A stretch of DNA of 64,000 nt from Pseudomonas putida S13.1.2 (GTDB taxonomy: Bacteria > Pseudomonadota > Gammaproteobacteria > Pseudomonadales > Pseudomonadaceae), in the NCBI RefSeq assembly GCF_000498395.2, contig NZ_CP010979.1:4092001-4156000 (forward strand), read 5' to 3'. The notes beneath the pieces were generated by a model, which was given only the letters and a program-made list of their open reading frames with translations, did not search any database and was not told the origin of the DNA. Numbering within the stretch: the first letter of the stretch is position 1; the number at the start of each line of letters is the position of its first letter. The translations under genes and the position numbers were made by a program. Shown here in pieces: positions 1 to 13,810 of this stretch.

Positions 1-3000
1 GACGCAGCAGGCAACATCCTCGCGACCGGTACCGTTGGCGCCGATGGCACCTTCGTCATTGCCCTGACTCCTGCCGTGAACGACGGCAGTACCCTGCAAG
101 TCACCCTGACCGATGCTGCTGGCAATGTGTCGCAGCCGGGCTCGGTCACCTCTACCGACCTGCTGCCGCCTGCTCAACCGACTGACCTGGCCTTGGCCGA
201 CGGCGTGACCTTCACCGGTCGCGGCGAACCGGGTGCCACCGTGCAAGTGCGTGATGCCGCCGGCACCCTTATCGGCACTGGCATCGTTGGCACCGACGGC
301 CTGTTCAACGTTACCCTTGCACCCGCCCAGGCCAACGGCGAAGCACTGGACGTACGTCTGGTGGACACGGCCGGCAACACCTCTGCACCGCTTCAGTTCG
401 ATGCCCCAGATATCACACCACCTGGCGCAGTAAGCAATATCGTGGTCGGCGCTGATGGCCTGGCCCTGAGTGGTCGCGGTGAAGCCGGTGCCACTGTCGA
501 AGTGCGCGATGCCAACGGCACCGTGATCGGCACTGGCGTTGTCGCTGCCAACGGCACCTTCCTGATCGACCTCGACCCGGCGGTGCAGCCGGGCGAACAG
601 CTGAGCCTGGTGCAGACCGACCCGAGCGGCAACGCTTCCGTGGCAGTCGAGTACGACGTACCGCTGACCACCGCGCCAGACAGCCCGAGCAACCTGGCCA
701 TCGATGCCGACGGCACCACCCTCAGCGGTTCCGCGCCTGCCGGTACTCGCGTGGAGGTGCATGACGCCAACGGCACCCTGATCGGCAGCGCCATCGCCAA
801 TGCCGATGGCACCTTCAGCATCGAGCTCAACCCCGCTCAAGCCAACGGCGAACTGCTGGATGTGGTCGCCATCGATGACAGCGGCGTTTCTTCGCTGCCG
901 GCGCAGGTCACCGCGCCAGACATCACCGCGCCTGCCGCCCCGACTGACCTGGCTGTCAGCGCGGATGGTAGCGTGCTCACTGGCCGTGCCGAACCGGGCA
1001 GCACCGTGCGTATCGTTGCTGCCGACGGCAGCGAACTGGGCACTGCCGTGGTCGGCCCGACCGGTGTATTTAGCATCAGCCTTGCGCCGCCACAGGTAGA
1101 CGGTGAAGTCCTGCAGGCCACCGCGACCGATGCCGCCGGCAACACATCACCCACCAGCGAGGTTACCGCGCCGGACATCGACGGTGTCGATACCACGCCA
1201 CCGGCAGCCCCGACGGACCTGGTAATCGGCCTAGCCGGTAGCCAGCTGAGCGGGCGCGGCGAGCCTGGCACCACCGTGCAGGTACGCGATGCGGCAGGTA
1301 CTGTGCTGGCCACCGGCACTGTTGGCGCCGATGGCAGCTTCGCAGTTACCCTGGCCCCTGCCGTTACCGACGGCAGCGCGCTGCAAGTGACCCTGACCGA
1401 TGCCGCTGGCAACGTCTCGCCACCCGGTTCGGTCACCTCGCCGGACCTGCAGGCCCCTGCCCAGCCCACCGAGCTGGCCCTGGCTGACGGCGTGACCTTC
1501 ACCGGTCGCGGCGAACCGGGTGCTACCGTCCAGGTGCGTGATGCCGCAGGCACTCTCATCGGCACTGGCACTGTTGGCGCCGATGGCCTGTTCAGCTTGA
1601 CCCTGAACCCTGCGCAGGCCAATGGCGAAGCCTTGGATGTGCGCGTGGTGGATGCCGCCGGCAACAGCTCGGCGCCGCTGCAATTCGATGCACCGGACAT
1701 CACCCCGCCTGGCGCAGTAAGCAATATCGTGGTCGGCGCTGATGGCCTGGCCCTGAGTGGCCGTGGCGAGCCGGGTGCAACGGTCGAAGTGCGCGATGCC
1801 ACCGGCACCGTGATCGGCACCGGTGTGGTCGCCGACAACGGCACCTTCCTGATCAACCTCGACCCGGCGGCGCAGCCGGGCGAACAGCTGAGCCTGGTGC
1901 AGACTGACCCAAGCGGCAACACTTCCGTTGCCCTTGAATACGATGTACCACTGACCACTGCACCGGTCAGCCCGAGCAACCTGGCTGTCGATGCCGACGG
2001 CACCACCCTCACCGGTTCCGCCCCTGCGGGTACCCGCGTAGAGGTGCATGACGCCAATGGCACCCTGATCGGCAGCGCCATCGCCAATGCCGACGGCACC
2101 TTCAGCATCGAGCTGAACCCGGCCCAAGCCAACGGCGAACTGCTGGATGTGGTCGCCATCGATGACAGCGGCGTTTCTTCGCTGCCGGCGCAGGTCACCG
2201 CACCGGATATCACCGCACCTGCCGCCCCGACTGACCTGGCTGTCAGCGCGGATGGTGGCGTCATCACCGGTCGTGCCGAACCAGGCAGCACCGTGCGTAT
2301 CCTGGCTGCCGACGGCAGCGAACTGGGCACTGCCGTGGTCGGCCCGACCGGCGTGTTCAGCATCAATCTCAACCCGCCACAAGTCGATGGTGAAGTGCTG
2401 CAAGCCACGGCAACAGATGCCGCCGGCAACACATCGCCCACCAGCGCGGTTACTGCACCGGATATCGACGGTGTCGATACCACGCCACCGGCAGCCCCGA
2501 CTGACCTGGTAGTCGGCCTGGCCGGCAGCCAACTGAGCGGCCGCGGCGAAGCCGGCACTACCGTACAGGTACGCGATGCGGCAGGCACTGTAGTGGCCAC
2601 CGGCACCGTCGGTGACGATGGCACCTTTGTGGTGTCCCTGAGCCCTGCCGTGAACGACGGCAGCACCTTGCAAGTCACCCTGACCGATGCCGCCGGTAAT
2701 GTTTCCCAGCCGGGCTCGGTGACCTCTGCCGACCTGCTGCCGCCTGCTCAGCCGACTGACCTGGCCTTGGCCGACGGCGTGACCTTCACCGGTCGCGGCG
2801 AACCGGGTGCCACCGTGCAAGTGCGTGATGCCGCCGGCACCCTTATTGGCACTGGCATCGTTGGCACCGACGGCCTGTTCAACGTTACCCTTGCACCCGC
2901 TCAAGCCAACGGCGAAGCCCTGGATGTGCGCCTGGTAGATGCCGCCGGCAACAGTTCGGCGCCGCTGCAATTCGATGCACCGGATATCACACCACCTGGC

Positions 3001-6000
3001 GCAGTAAGCAATATCGTGGTCGGCGCTGATGGCCTGGCCCTGAGTGGCCGTGGCGAGCCGGGTGCAACGGTCGAAGTGCGCGATGCCACCGGCACCGTGA
3101 TCGGCACCGGTGTGGTCGCCGACAACGGCACCTTCCTGATCAACCTCGACCCGGCGGCGCAACCGGGCGAACAGCTGAGCCTGGTGCAGACCGACCCAAG
3201 CGGCAACGCCTCCGTTGCCCTTGAATACGATGTACCGCTGACCACTGCACCAGTAAGCCCGAGCAACCTGGCCGTCGATGCCGACGGCACCACCCTCACC
3301 GGTTCCGCCCCTGCGGGTACCCGCGTAGAGGTACACGATGCCAATGGCACCCTGATTGGCAGCGCCATCGCCAATGCCGACGGCACCTTCAGCATCGAGC
3401 TCAACCCCGCTCAAGCCAACGGCGAACTGCTGGACGTGGTCGCCATCGATGACAGCGGCGTTTCTTCGCTGCCGGCGCAGGTCACCGCGCCGGACATCAC
3501 CGCACCCGCCGCCCCGACCGAACTGGCTGTCAGCGCTGACGGCGCCGTGCTCACTGGCCGTGCCGAACCGGGCAGCACCGTGCGCATCGTTGCCGCCGAC
3601 GGCAGCGAACTGGGCACTGCCGTGGTCGGCCCGACCGGCGTGTTCAGCATCAATCTCAACCCGCCACAAGTCGATGGTGAAGTGCTGCAAGCCACGGCAA
3701 CAGATGCCGCCGGCAACACATCGCCCACCAGCGCGGTTACCGCGCCGGACATCGACGGTGTCGATACCACGCCACCGGCAGCCCCGACTGACCTGGTAGT
3801 CGGCCTGGCCGGTAGCCAGCTGAGCGGGCGCGGCGAGCCTGGCACCACTGTGCAGGTTCGCGATGCGGCAGGTACTGTGCTGGCCACCGGCACTGTCGGC
3901 GCCGATGGCAGCTTTGCAGTTACCCTGACCCCTGCCATTACCGACGGCAGTGCCCTGCAAGTGACCCTGACCGATGCCGCTGGCAACGTCTCGCCACCCG
4001 GTTCGGTTACCTCGCCGGACCTGCAGGCCCCTGCCCAGCCCACCGAGCTGGCCCTGGCTGACGGCGTCACCTTCACCGGTCGCGGCGAGCCCGGTGCCAC
4101 CGTGCAAGTGCGTGATGCGGCCGGCACCCTCATCGGCACCGGCATCGTCGGTGCCGATGGCCTGTTCAGCTTGACCCTGAACCCTGCGCAGGCCAACGGC
4201 GAAGCACTGGACGTACGCCTGGTGGATGCCGCCGGCAACACCTCGGCGCCGCTGCAGTTCGATGCACCGGATATCACGCCACCTGGCGCAGTAAGCAATA
4301 TCGTGGTCGGCGCTGATGGCCTGGCCCTGAGCGGCCGTGGCGAACCGGGCGCCACCGTAGAGGTACGCGATGCCAACGGCGCCGTGATCGGCACTGGCGT
4401 AGTCGGTGCCAACGGCACCTTCCTGATCGACCTCGACCCGGCGGTGCAGCCGGGCGAACAGCTCAGCCTGGTGCAGACCGACCCAAGTGGCAACGCTTCC
4501 GTGGCAGTCGAGTACGACGTACCGCTGACCACCGCGCCAGACAGTCCGAGCAACCTGGCCATCGATGCCGACGGCACCACCCTCACCGGTTCCGCCCCTG
4601 CGGGTAGCCGCGTTGAAGTACACGACATCAACGGCACCCTGATCGGCAGCGCCATCGCCAATGCCGACGGCACCTTCAGCATCGAGCTCAATCCTGCCCA
4701 AGCCAACGGCGAACTGCTGGATGTGGTCGCCATCGATGACAGCGGCGTTTCTTCGCTGCCGACGCAGGTCACCGCACCGGACATCACCGCGCCCGCCGCT
4801 CCGACTGACCTGGCTGTCAGCGCGGATGGTAGCGTCATCACCGGCCGTGCCGAGCCCGGCAGCACCGTGCGCATCGTTGCCGCCGACGGCAGCGAACTGG
4901 GCACGGCCGTGGTCGGTCCGACCGGCGTGTTCAGCATAGACCTCGCGCCGCCGCAAATAGACGGCGAAGTCCTCCAAGCCACTGCAACCGATGCCGCTGG
5001 CAATACGTCCGTTGCCAGCTCGGTCACTGCACCGGACATCGACGGTGGCGATACCACACCGCCCGACGCGCCTATCGACCTGGTAATCGGCCTGGCCGGC
5101 AGCCAACTGAGCGGCCGTGGCGAAGCCGGCACTACCGTACAGGTACGCAATGCGGCAGGCACTGTACTGGCCACCGGCACCGTCGGTGCCGATGGCACCT
5201 TTGTGGTGTCCTTGAACCCTGCCGTGAACGACGGCAGCACCTTGCAAGTCACCCTGACCGATGCTGCTGGCAATGTGTCGCAGCCGGGCTCGGTGACCTC
5301 AGCCGACCTGCTGCCTCCGGCACAGCCGACTGACCTGGCCTTGGCCGACGGCGTGACCTTCACCGGTCGCGGCGAACCGGGTGCCACCGTGCAAGTGCGT
5401 GATGCCGCCGGCACCCTTATTGGCACTGGCATCGTTGGCACCGACGGCCTGTTCAACGTTACCCTTGCACCCGCTCAAGCCAACGGCGAAGCCCTGGATG
5501 TGCGCCTGGTAGATGCCGCCGGCAACAGTTCGGCGCCGCTGCAATTCGATGCACCGGATATCACACCACCTGGCGCAGTAAGCAATATCGTGGTCGGCGC
5601 TGATGGCCTGGCCCTGAGTGGCCGTGGCGAGCCGGGTGCAACGGTCGAAGTGCGCGATGCCACCGGCACCGTGATCGGCACCGGTGTGGTCGCCGACAAC
5701 GGCACCTTCCTGATCAACCTCGACCCGGCGGCGCAACCGGGCGAACAGCTGAGCCTGGTGCAGACTGACCCAAGCGGCAACACTTCCGTTGCCCTTGAAT
5801 ACGATGTACCACTGACCACTGCACCGGTCAGCCCGAGCAACCTGGCCGTCGATGCCGACGGCACCACCCTCACCGGTTCCGCGCCTGCCGGTACTCGCGT
5901 GGAGGTGCATGACGCCAATGGCACCCTGATCGGCAGCGCCATCGCCAATGCCGACGGCACCTTCAGCATCGAGCTCAACCCGGCCCAAGCCAACGGCGAA

Positions 6001-9000
6001 CTGCTGGATGTCGTTGCCATCGATGACAGTGGCGTTTCTTCGTTGCCGGCGCAGGTCACCGCGCCGGACATCACCGCACCCGCCGCCCCGACCGAACTGG
6101 CTGTTAGCGCTGACGGCGCCGTGCTCACTGGCCGTGCCGAACCGGGCAGCACCGTGCGTATCGTTGCTGCCGACGGCAGCGAACTGGGTACGGCCGTGGT
6201 CGGCCCGACCGGCGTGTTCAGCATCAACCTCACCGCGCCACAAGTCGATGGTGAAGTGCTGCAAGCCACGGCAACAGATGCCGCCGGCAACACATCGCCC
6301 ACCAGCGCGGTTACCGCGCCGGACATCGACGGTGTCGATACCACGCCACCGGCAGCCCCGACGGACTTGGTAATCGGCCTGGCCGGTAGCCAGCTGAGCG
6401 GGCGCGGCGAGCCTGGCACCACCGTGCAGGTACGCGATGCGGCAGGTACCGTGCTGGCCACCGGCACCGTCGGCGCCGATGGCAGCTTCGCAGTTACCCT
6501 GACCCCTGCCGTTACCGACGGCAGTGCCCTGCAAGTGACCCTGACCGATGCCGCTGGCAACGTCTCGCCACCCGGTTCGGTTACCTCGCCGGACCTGCAG
6601 GCCCCTGCCCAGCCCACCGAGCTGGCCCTGGCTGACGGCGTCACCTTCACCGGTCGCGGCGAACCGGGTGCTACCGTCCAGGTGCGTGATGCCGCCGGCA
6701 CCATTATCGGCAGTGGTATCGTTGGCGCCGATGGCCTGTTCAGCTTGACCGTGAACCCTGCGCAGGCCAACGGCGAAGCCCTGGATGTGCGCCTGCTAGA
6801 TGGCGCTGGCAACAGTTCAGCGCCGCTGCAATTCGATGCACCGGATATCACGCCACCTGGCGCAGTAAGCAATATCGTGGTCGGCGCTGATGGCCTGGCC
6901 CTGAGTGGCCGTGGCGAGCCGGGTGCAACGGTCGAAGTGCGCGATGCCACCGGCACCGTGATCGGCACCGGTGTGGTCGCCGACAACGGCACCTTCCTGA
7001 TCAACCTCGACCCGGCGGCGCAGCCGGGCGAACAGCTGAGCCTGGTGCAGACTGACCCGAGCGGCAACGCTTCCGTGGCAGTCGAGTACGACGTACCGCT
7101 GACCACTGCACCAGTAAGCCCGAGCAACCTGGCCGTCGATGCCGACGGCACCACCCTCACCGGTTCCGCCCCTGCGGGTACCCGCGTAGAGGTACACGAT
7201 GCCAACGGCACCCTGATCGGCAGCGCCATCGCCAATGCCGATGGCACCTTCAGCATCGAGCTGAACCCGGCCCAAGCCAACGGCGAACTGCTGGATGTCG
7301 TTGCCATCGATGACAGCGGCGTTTCTTCGCTGCCGACGCAGGTCACCGCACCGGACATCACCGCGCCCGCCGCTCCGACTGACCTGGCTGTCAGCGCGGA
7401 TGGTAGCGTCATCACCGGCCGTGCCGAGCCCGGCAGCACCGTGCGCATCGTTGCCGCCGACGGCAGCGAACTGGGCACTGCCGTGGTCGGCCCGACCGGC
7501 GTGTTCAGCATCAACCTTGCTCCGCCACAGGTAGACGGTGAAGTACTCCAAGCTACCGCCACCGATGCCGCTGGTAATACGTCCGTAGCCAGTTCGGTCA
7601 CCGCGCCGGACATCGACGGCGTCGACACCACGCCGCCTGAAGCCCCGACTGACCTGGTAATCGGCCTGGCCGGCAGCCAACTGAGCGGCCGTGGCGAAGC
7701 CGGCACCACCGTGCAGGTGCGTGATGCCGCTGGCAACATCATCGGCACGGGTGTAGTCGGCGCCGATGGCCTGTTCAGCCTGACCCTGAACCCTGCGCAG
7801 GCCAACGGCGAAGCACTGGACGTACGCCTGGTGGACGCGGCCGGCAACAGTTCGATACCACTGGAATTCACCGCCCCGGACATCACCCCGCCCGATGCGG
7901 TCAGCAACATCGTGGTTGGCAACGGCGGTCTGGCCCTGAGTGGTCGCGGTGAAGCCGGTGCCACTGTCGAAGTGCGCGATGCCAACGGCACCGTGATCGG
8001 CAACGGCGTTGTCGCTGCCAACGGCACCTTCCTGATCGACCTCAGTCCAGCTGCACAGCCGGGCGAACAGCTGAGCCTGGTGCAGACCGACCCAAGCGGC
8101 AACGCTTCCGTGGCAGTGGAGTACGACGTACCACTGACCACTGCACCGGTCAGCCCGAGCAACCTGGCCGTCGATGCCGACGGCACCACCCTCACCGGTT
8201 CCGCGCCTGCCGGTACTCGCGTGGAGGTGCATGACGCCAATGGCACCCTGATCGGCAGCGCCATCGCCAATGCCGATGGCACCTTCAGCATCGAGCTCAA
8301 TCCTGCCCAAGCCAACGGCGAACTGCTGGATGTGGTCGCCATCGATGACAGCGGCGTGTCCTCGCTGCCGGCGCAAATCACCGCGCCAGACATCACCGCC
8401 CCGGCCAGCCCGACCGAACTGGCCGTCAGCGCTGACGGCACCGTGCTCACTGGCCGTGCCGAACCGGGCAGCACCGTGCGTATCGTTGCTGCCGATGGCA
8501 GCGAACTGGGTACGGCCGTGGTCGGCCCGACCGGCGTGTTCAGCATCAATCTCAACCCGCCACAAGTCGATGGTGAAGTGCTGCAAGCCACGGCAACAGA
8601 TGCCGCCGGCAACACATCGCCCACCAGCGCGGTTACCGCGCCGGACATCGACGGTGTCGATACCACGCCACCGGCAGCCCCGACTGACCTGGTAGTCGGC
8701 CTGGCCGGCAGCCAGCTGAGCGGGCGTGGCGAGCCTGGCTCCACCGTACAGGTACGCGATGCGGCAGGTACCGTGCTGGCCACCGGCACCGTCGGCGCCG
8801 ATGGCAGCTTCGCAGTTACCCTGACCCCTGCCGTTACCGATGGCAGCGCCTTGCAAGTAATCCTGACCGATGCTGCTGGCAACGTCTCACCACCCGGCTC
8901 GGTCACCTCGCCGGACCTGCAGGCCCCTGCCCAGCCCACCGAGCTGGCCCTGGCTGACGGCGTGACCTTTACCGGTCGCGGCGAACCCGGTGCCACCGTG

Positions 9001-12000
9001 CAGGTACGTGATGCCGCCGGCACCCTAATTGGCACTGGCATCGTTGGCACCGACGGCCTGTTCAACGTTACCCTTGCACCCGCTCAAGCCAACGGCGAAG
9101 CCCTGGATGTGCGCCTGGTGGATGCCACCGGCAACACCTCTGCCCCACTGCAGTTCGATGCACCGGACATCACCCCGCCTGAGGCGGTCAGCAACATCGT
9201 GGTCGGCAACGGCGGCCTGGCCCTGAGTGGTCGCGGCGAAGCCGGCGCCACTGTCGAAGTGCGCGATGCCAACGGCACCGTGATCGGCACCGGTGTGGTC
9301 GCCGACAACGGCACCTTCCTGATCAACCTCGACCCAGCGGTGCAGCCTGGTGAGCAACTGAGCCTGGTGCAGACCGACCCAAGCGGCAACGCCTCCGAAG
9401 CGCTGCCCTTCGAAGTGCCGGTAGCCACCACCCCGGAAAGCCCCAGCGAGCTGGTGTTTGCCGAAGACGGCAGCAGTATCAGCGGTACGGCACCCGCCGG
9501 CACCCGCGTGGAAGTGCACGATGCCAACGGCACGCTGATTGGCAGTGTCGTGGCAGGCCCGGATGGTAGCTTCACCGTGGTCCTCGACCCGGCCCAGGCC
9601 AATGGCGAACTGCTGGATGTGGTGGCCATCGACGATGCTGGCGTAGCGTCCCTGCCAACGCAGGTCTCCGCACCGGACATCACGGCACCTGTCGCCCCGA
9701 GCGAACTGGCCGTCAACGCTGACGGTACGGTAGTCACCGGCCGTGCCGAACCCGGCAGCACCGTGCGTGTGCTGGCCGCCGATGGCACCACCGTGCTGGG
9801 TAGCGTGGTGGTTGGCGCCACCGGCAGCTTCAGCATCACCCTCGACCCGGCACAGGTCGACGGCGAAGTGCTGCAAGTCACCGCCACCGATGCAGCGGGC
9901 AACGCCTCGACCGCTGGCTCGGTCACCGCGCCAGACATCGACGGTGGCGATACCACGCCACCCGATGCACCGGCCAACCTGGTGATCGGCCTCGCCGGCA
10001 GCCAGTTGAGCGGGCGTGGGGAGGCCGGCACCACCGTACAGGTGCGTGACGCTGCGGGCACTGTTCTGGCAACCGGCACTGTCGGCCCGGATGGCACCTT
10101 CGCTGTAACCTTGTCCCCCGCCGTGAACGACGGCAGCACGTTGCAAGTCACCCTCACCGACGCAGCCGGCAACGCCTCGCAACCCGGCGCGGTCACCTCA
10201 CCGGATCTACAGGCTCCTGCGCAGCCGACCGAACTGGCCCTGGCCGATGGCGTCACCTTTACCGGGCGCGGCGAACCCGGCGCCTCGGTGCAGGTGCGCA
10301 ACAGCGCCGGCAACCTGATTGGCACCGGCCTGGTCAACCCAGACGGCACCTTCAGCGTCACCCTGTTCCCGGCTCAGGCCAATGGCGAGGCGCTGGACGT
10401 GCGGTTGGTAGATACTGCCGGCAACACCTCGGCGCCGCTGCAGTTCGATGCACCGGACATCACCCCGCCTGAGGCGGTCAGCAACATCGTGGTCGGTGCC
10501 GATGGCCTGGTGCTCAGCGGTCGCGGCGAGGCCGGTGCCACTGTTGAAGTGCGTGATGCCGTCGGTACTGTCATTGGCACCGCTACAGTTGGCGCCAACG
10601 GCTCCTTCGTGGTCAGCCTCGACCCGGCAGCCCAACCGGGCGCCGCACTGAGCCTGGTACAAACCGACCCGAGCGGCAACGCGTCCGAAGCCTTGCAATT
10701 TGAGGTGCCGCTGACCACTGCCCCCACCAGCCCAAGCGACCTGGAAGTCGCTGAGAATGGCACCAGCATCACGGGTTCTGCCCCGGCCGGAAGCCGCGTG
10801 GAAGTACACGATGCCAACGGCACGCTGGTAGGCAGTGTGGTGGTGGGTGCCGAAGGTACCTTCACCGTCATCCTCAACCCGGCCCAGGCCAATGGTGAGC
10901 TGCTGGAGGTGGTAGCCATCGATGGCACGGGAGCATCGTCCCTGCCGGTGCAGATCAGTGCGCCGGATATCACCGCCCCGGCCGCCCCGAGCGAACTCGC
11001 GATCAATGCCAACGGTACCGTCGTCACCGGCCGTGCCGAATCGGGCAGCACCGTGCGTGTGCTGGCAGCCGATGGCACTACCGTGCTGGGTACGGCGGTA
11101 GTGGGCGCCACCGGTAGCTTCAGTATCACCCTCAGCCCGGCACAGGTGGACGGTGAGGTGCTGCAAGTCACCGCTACCGACGCCGCCGGCAATGCCTCCA
11201 GCGCCGGTAGTGTCACTGCCCCAGATATCGACGGTGTCGACATCACGCCACCCCAGGCCCCGACCAACCTGGTCGTCGGCCTTGCCGGTGGCCAGCTGAG
11301 CGGCCGTGGCGAAGCGGGCGCCAGCGTGCAAGTGCGCGATGCCCAGGGCAACGTGCTGGCTAACGGTACGGTCAACCCGGATGGCTCCTTCCAGGTCACC
11401 CTGGCCCCGCCGGTCGACGATGGCAGTACCCTGCAAGTGGTGCTGACCGATGCCGCCGGCAATGCCTCCACCCCTGGCACGGTGGCCACCCCAGACCTGC
11501 AAGCCCCTGCACAACCGACCGGCCTGGACCTGGCCGGCGGCGTCACCTTGACCGGTAGTGGTGAGCCTGGCGCTACCGTGCAGGTACGCGACGCCTCGGG
11601 CAACGTGATTGGCACCGGCGTGGTCAACCCCAGCGGCAGCTTCAGCGTTACCCTGTCCCCTGCCCAAGCCAATGGCGAGGTCCTCGACATCCGCCTGGTG
11701 GACGCCGCTGGTAATGTCTCGACCCCGTTGCAGTTCGACGCGCCGGACACCACGCCCCCTGCCGTAGTCGACAACATCGTCGTCGGTGCAGACGGCCTGA
11801 CCCTGAGCGGTCGCGGCGAAGCCGGGGCAACCGTCGAAGTGCGCGACGTCAATGGCACCGTGATCGGCACTGGCACGGTGACCGCCAACGGCACCTTCCT
11901 GCTCGACCTGGACCCGGCCGCGCTGCCGGGCGAGCGCCTGAGCCTGGTGCAGACCGACGCCAGCGGCAACGCGTCCGGGGCCTTGACCTTCGACGTGCCG

Positions 12001-13810
12001 TTGGTGGCTACACCGGCCAGCCCGAGCGACCTGGTGGTCGCTGAGGATGGCACCAGCGTCAGCGGTTCCGCGCCGGTCGGCAGCCGCGTGGAAGTGCATG
12101 ATGCCAACGGCGCCGTGGTCGGCAGCATCGTGGTTGGCGCCGAGGGCACCTTCACCGTGGTGCTCAACCCGGCCCAGGCCAACGGCGAGTTGCTGGACGT
12201 GGTCGCCATCGACAACAACGGGGCTTCGTCACTGCCGGTACAAGTGACCGCGCCCGACATCACCGCACCCGCCGCACCAAGCGAACTTGCAGTCAACGCC
12301 GATGGCAGCCTGGTGAGCGGGCGTGCCGAAGCCGGCAGCACCGTGCGCGTGCTGGCAGCCGACGGCACTACCGTACTGGGCAGCGTCGTAGTGGGTGCCA
12401 GCGGTACATTCAGCATCGGCCTCACCCCGCCACAAGTGGCGGGCGAGCAGTTGCAGGTGACCGCCACCGATACTGCAGGCAACGCCTCCACTGCCGGCAA
12501 CGTCACTGCACCGATCATAGATAACGGCGGTGATACCACGCCGCCCGCGCCAGCCACCCAACTGGCCATCAGCGACGATGGCCGCACAGTCTCCGGGCGT
12601 GGTGAAGCAGGCACCACAGTGGAAGTGCGCAACGATCAGGGCCAGGTGCTGGTAAGCGGCACCGTTCAGCCCGATGGCAGCTTCAACGTGCAACTGCCAA
12701 CCCCGGTGGTGGATGGCTCCTCCCTGCAAGTGACCCTGACTGACGCCGCCGGCAACGTCTCTACACCTAGCCCGCTGACCGCCCCGGACCAAGTGGCACC
12801 ACTGCAACCCGCCGACCTGGTGCTGAGCAATGGCGACAGCCTGGTCGGCACTGCAGAAGGGGGCGCCCGGGTGGAGGTGAAAGATGCCTCGGGCAACCTC
12901 ATCGGCAGCGCCATTGCCGGGCCGGATGGCAGCTTCAGCCTGACCCTCGACCCGCCACAGGCCAATGGCGAAACCCTGTCCATCACTGTGACCGATGCGG
13001 CAGGCAACACCTCGGTGCCGCTAAGCTACGCGGCCCCGGACATCACCGCACCGGCGATCGTCAGCGACGTGGTGGCAGGCGATGGCAGCCTGGCCGTGTC
13101 TGGCCGTGGTGAGCCTGGTGCCACGGTGGAAGTGCGTGATGCGCAAGGTACTGTCATCGGTACCGGCATCGTGGCGCCAAATGGCACCTTCGTGGTTGAC
13201 CTGGAGGCACCGCTGGCCGCAGGTGAGGATATCGTGCTGGTGCAGACCGATGCCGCCGGCAATACCTCGGCAGGGGTCAGCGTGACGGTTGCCGATACAC
13301 CGCTGCCCGAAAGCCCAAGCGGCGTGGTGGTGGCCGGCGACGGCTCCAGCGTTTCCGGTACTGCACCGGCCGGTACGCAGGTGCAAGTGCGTGACGCGCA
13401 GGGCAATGTCCTGGGCAGCATCGAGGCCGGCCAGGATGGCAGCTTCACCATCGGCCTGAGCCCGGCCCAGGCCAACGGCGAGACACTGGATGTGGTGGCG
13501 GTTGACGGCGCTGGCAACAGCTCGCTGCCAACCCAGATCACCGCCCCCGATATCACCCCGCCCAATGAAGCCAGCGAACTGCAACTGAGTGCCGATGGCG
13601 GCCTGCTCACCGGCCGCGGCGAAGCGGGCACCACCGTGCAGGTGATCAGTGCCGACGGCACTGTGCTGGGCAACGCCCAGGTTGGTGTCGACGGTGTGAT
13701 CAGCGTGGTATTGACCCCACCGCAGACTGACGGCCAGGAACTGGACGTGGTGCTGCGCGACCCCGCGGGCAATACCTCGACCGCCACCATCGTGGCACCG
13801 GACACCGATG
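1..13810 (+). repeat. Five-domain higher-order tandem repeat inside lapF
   Basis: Ig-like domains come in a fixed order of five types: E (DLVIGLAGSQLSGRGE), A (ELALADGVTFTGRGE), B (NIVVGADGLALSGRGE), C (NLAVDADGTTLTGSAP) and D (DLAVSADGSVLTGRAE). The same point in the D-E linker (DTTPP) recurs at 1191, 2478, 3765, 5052, 6339, 7626, 8661, 9951, 11241 and 12534. The steps are 1287 bp in the early part, 1035 bp for one shortened unit, then 1290, 1290 and 1293 bp. Early units are nearly identical in DNA, and later ones diverge. The E and A domains of neighbouring units are of two alternating subtypes (SQPGSVTS..LLPPAQPTDL versus SPPGSVTSPDLQAPAQPTEL), giving a 2574-bp dimer period over roughly the first 7.6 kb. 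Confidence 0.9.

Noticed and set aside
76..78. ATG at 76 as the start of the adhesin gene
   Set aside because: The frame is open to base 1 and bases 1-75 encode a normal part of an Ig-like domain, so this Met is internal.
837..9065. Long open frames on the minus strand (up to about 1340 codons) opposite lapF
   Set aside because: They are antisense shadows of the GC-rich repeats: the repeated codons lack stop triplets in other frames. Their translations are low-complexity and match no family.
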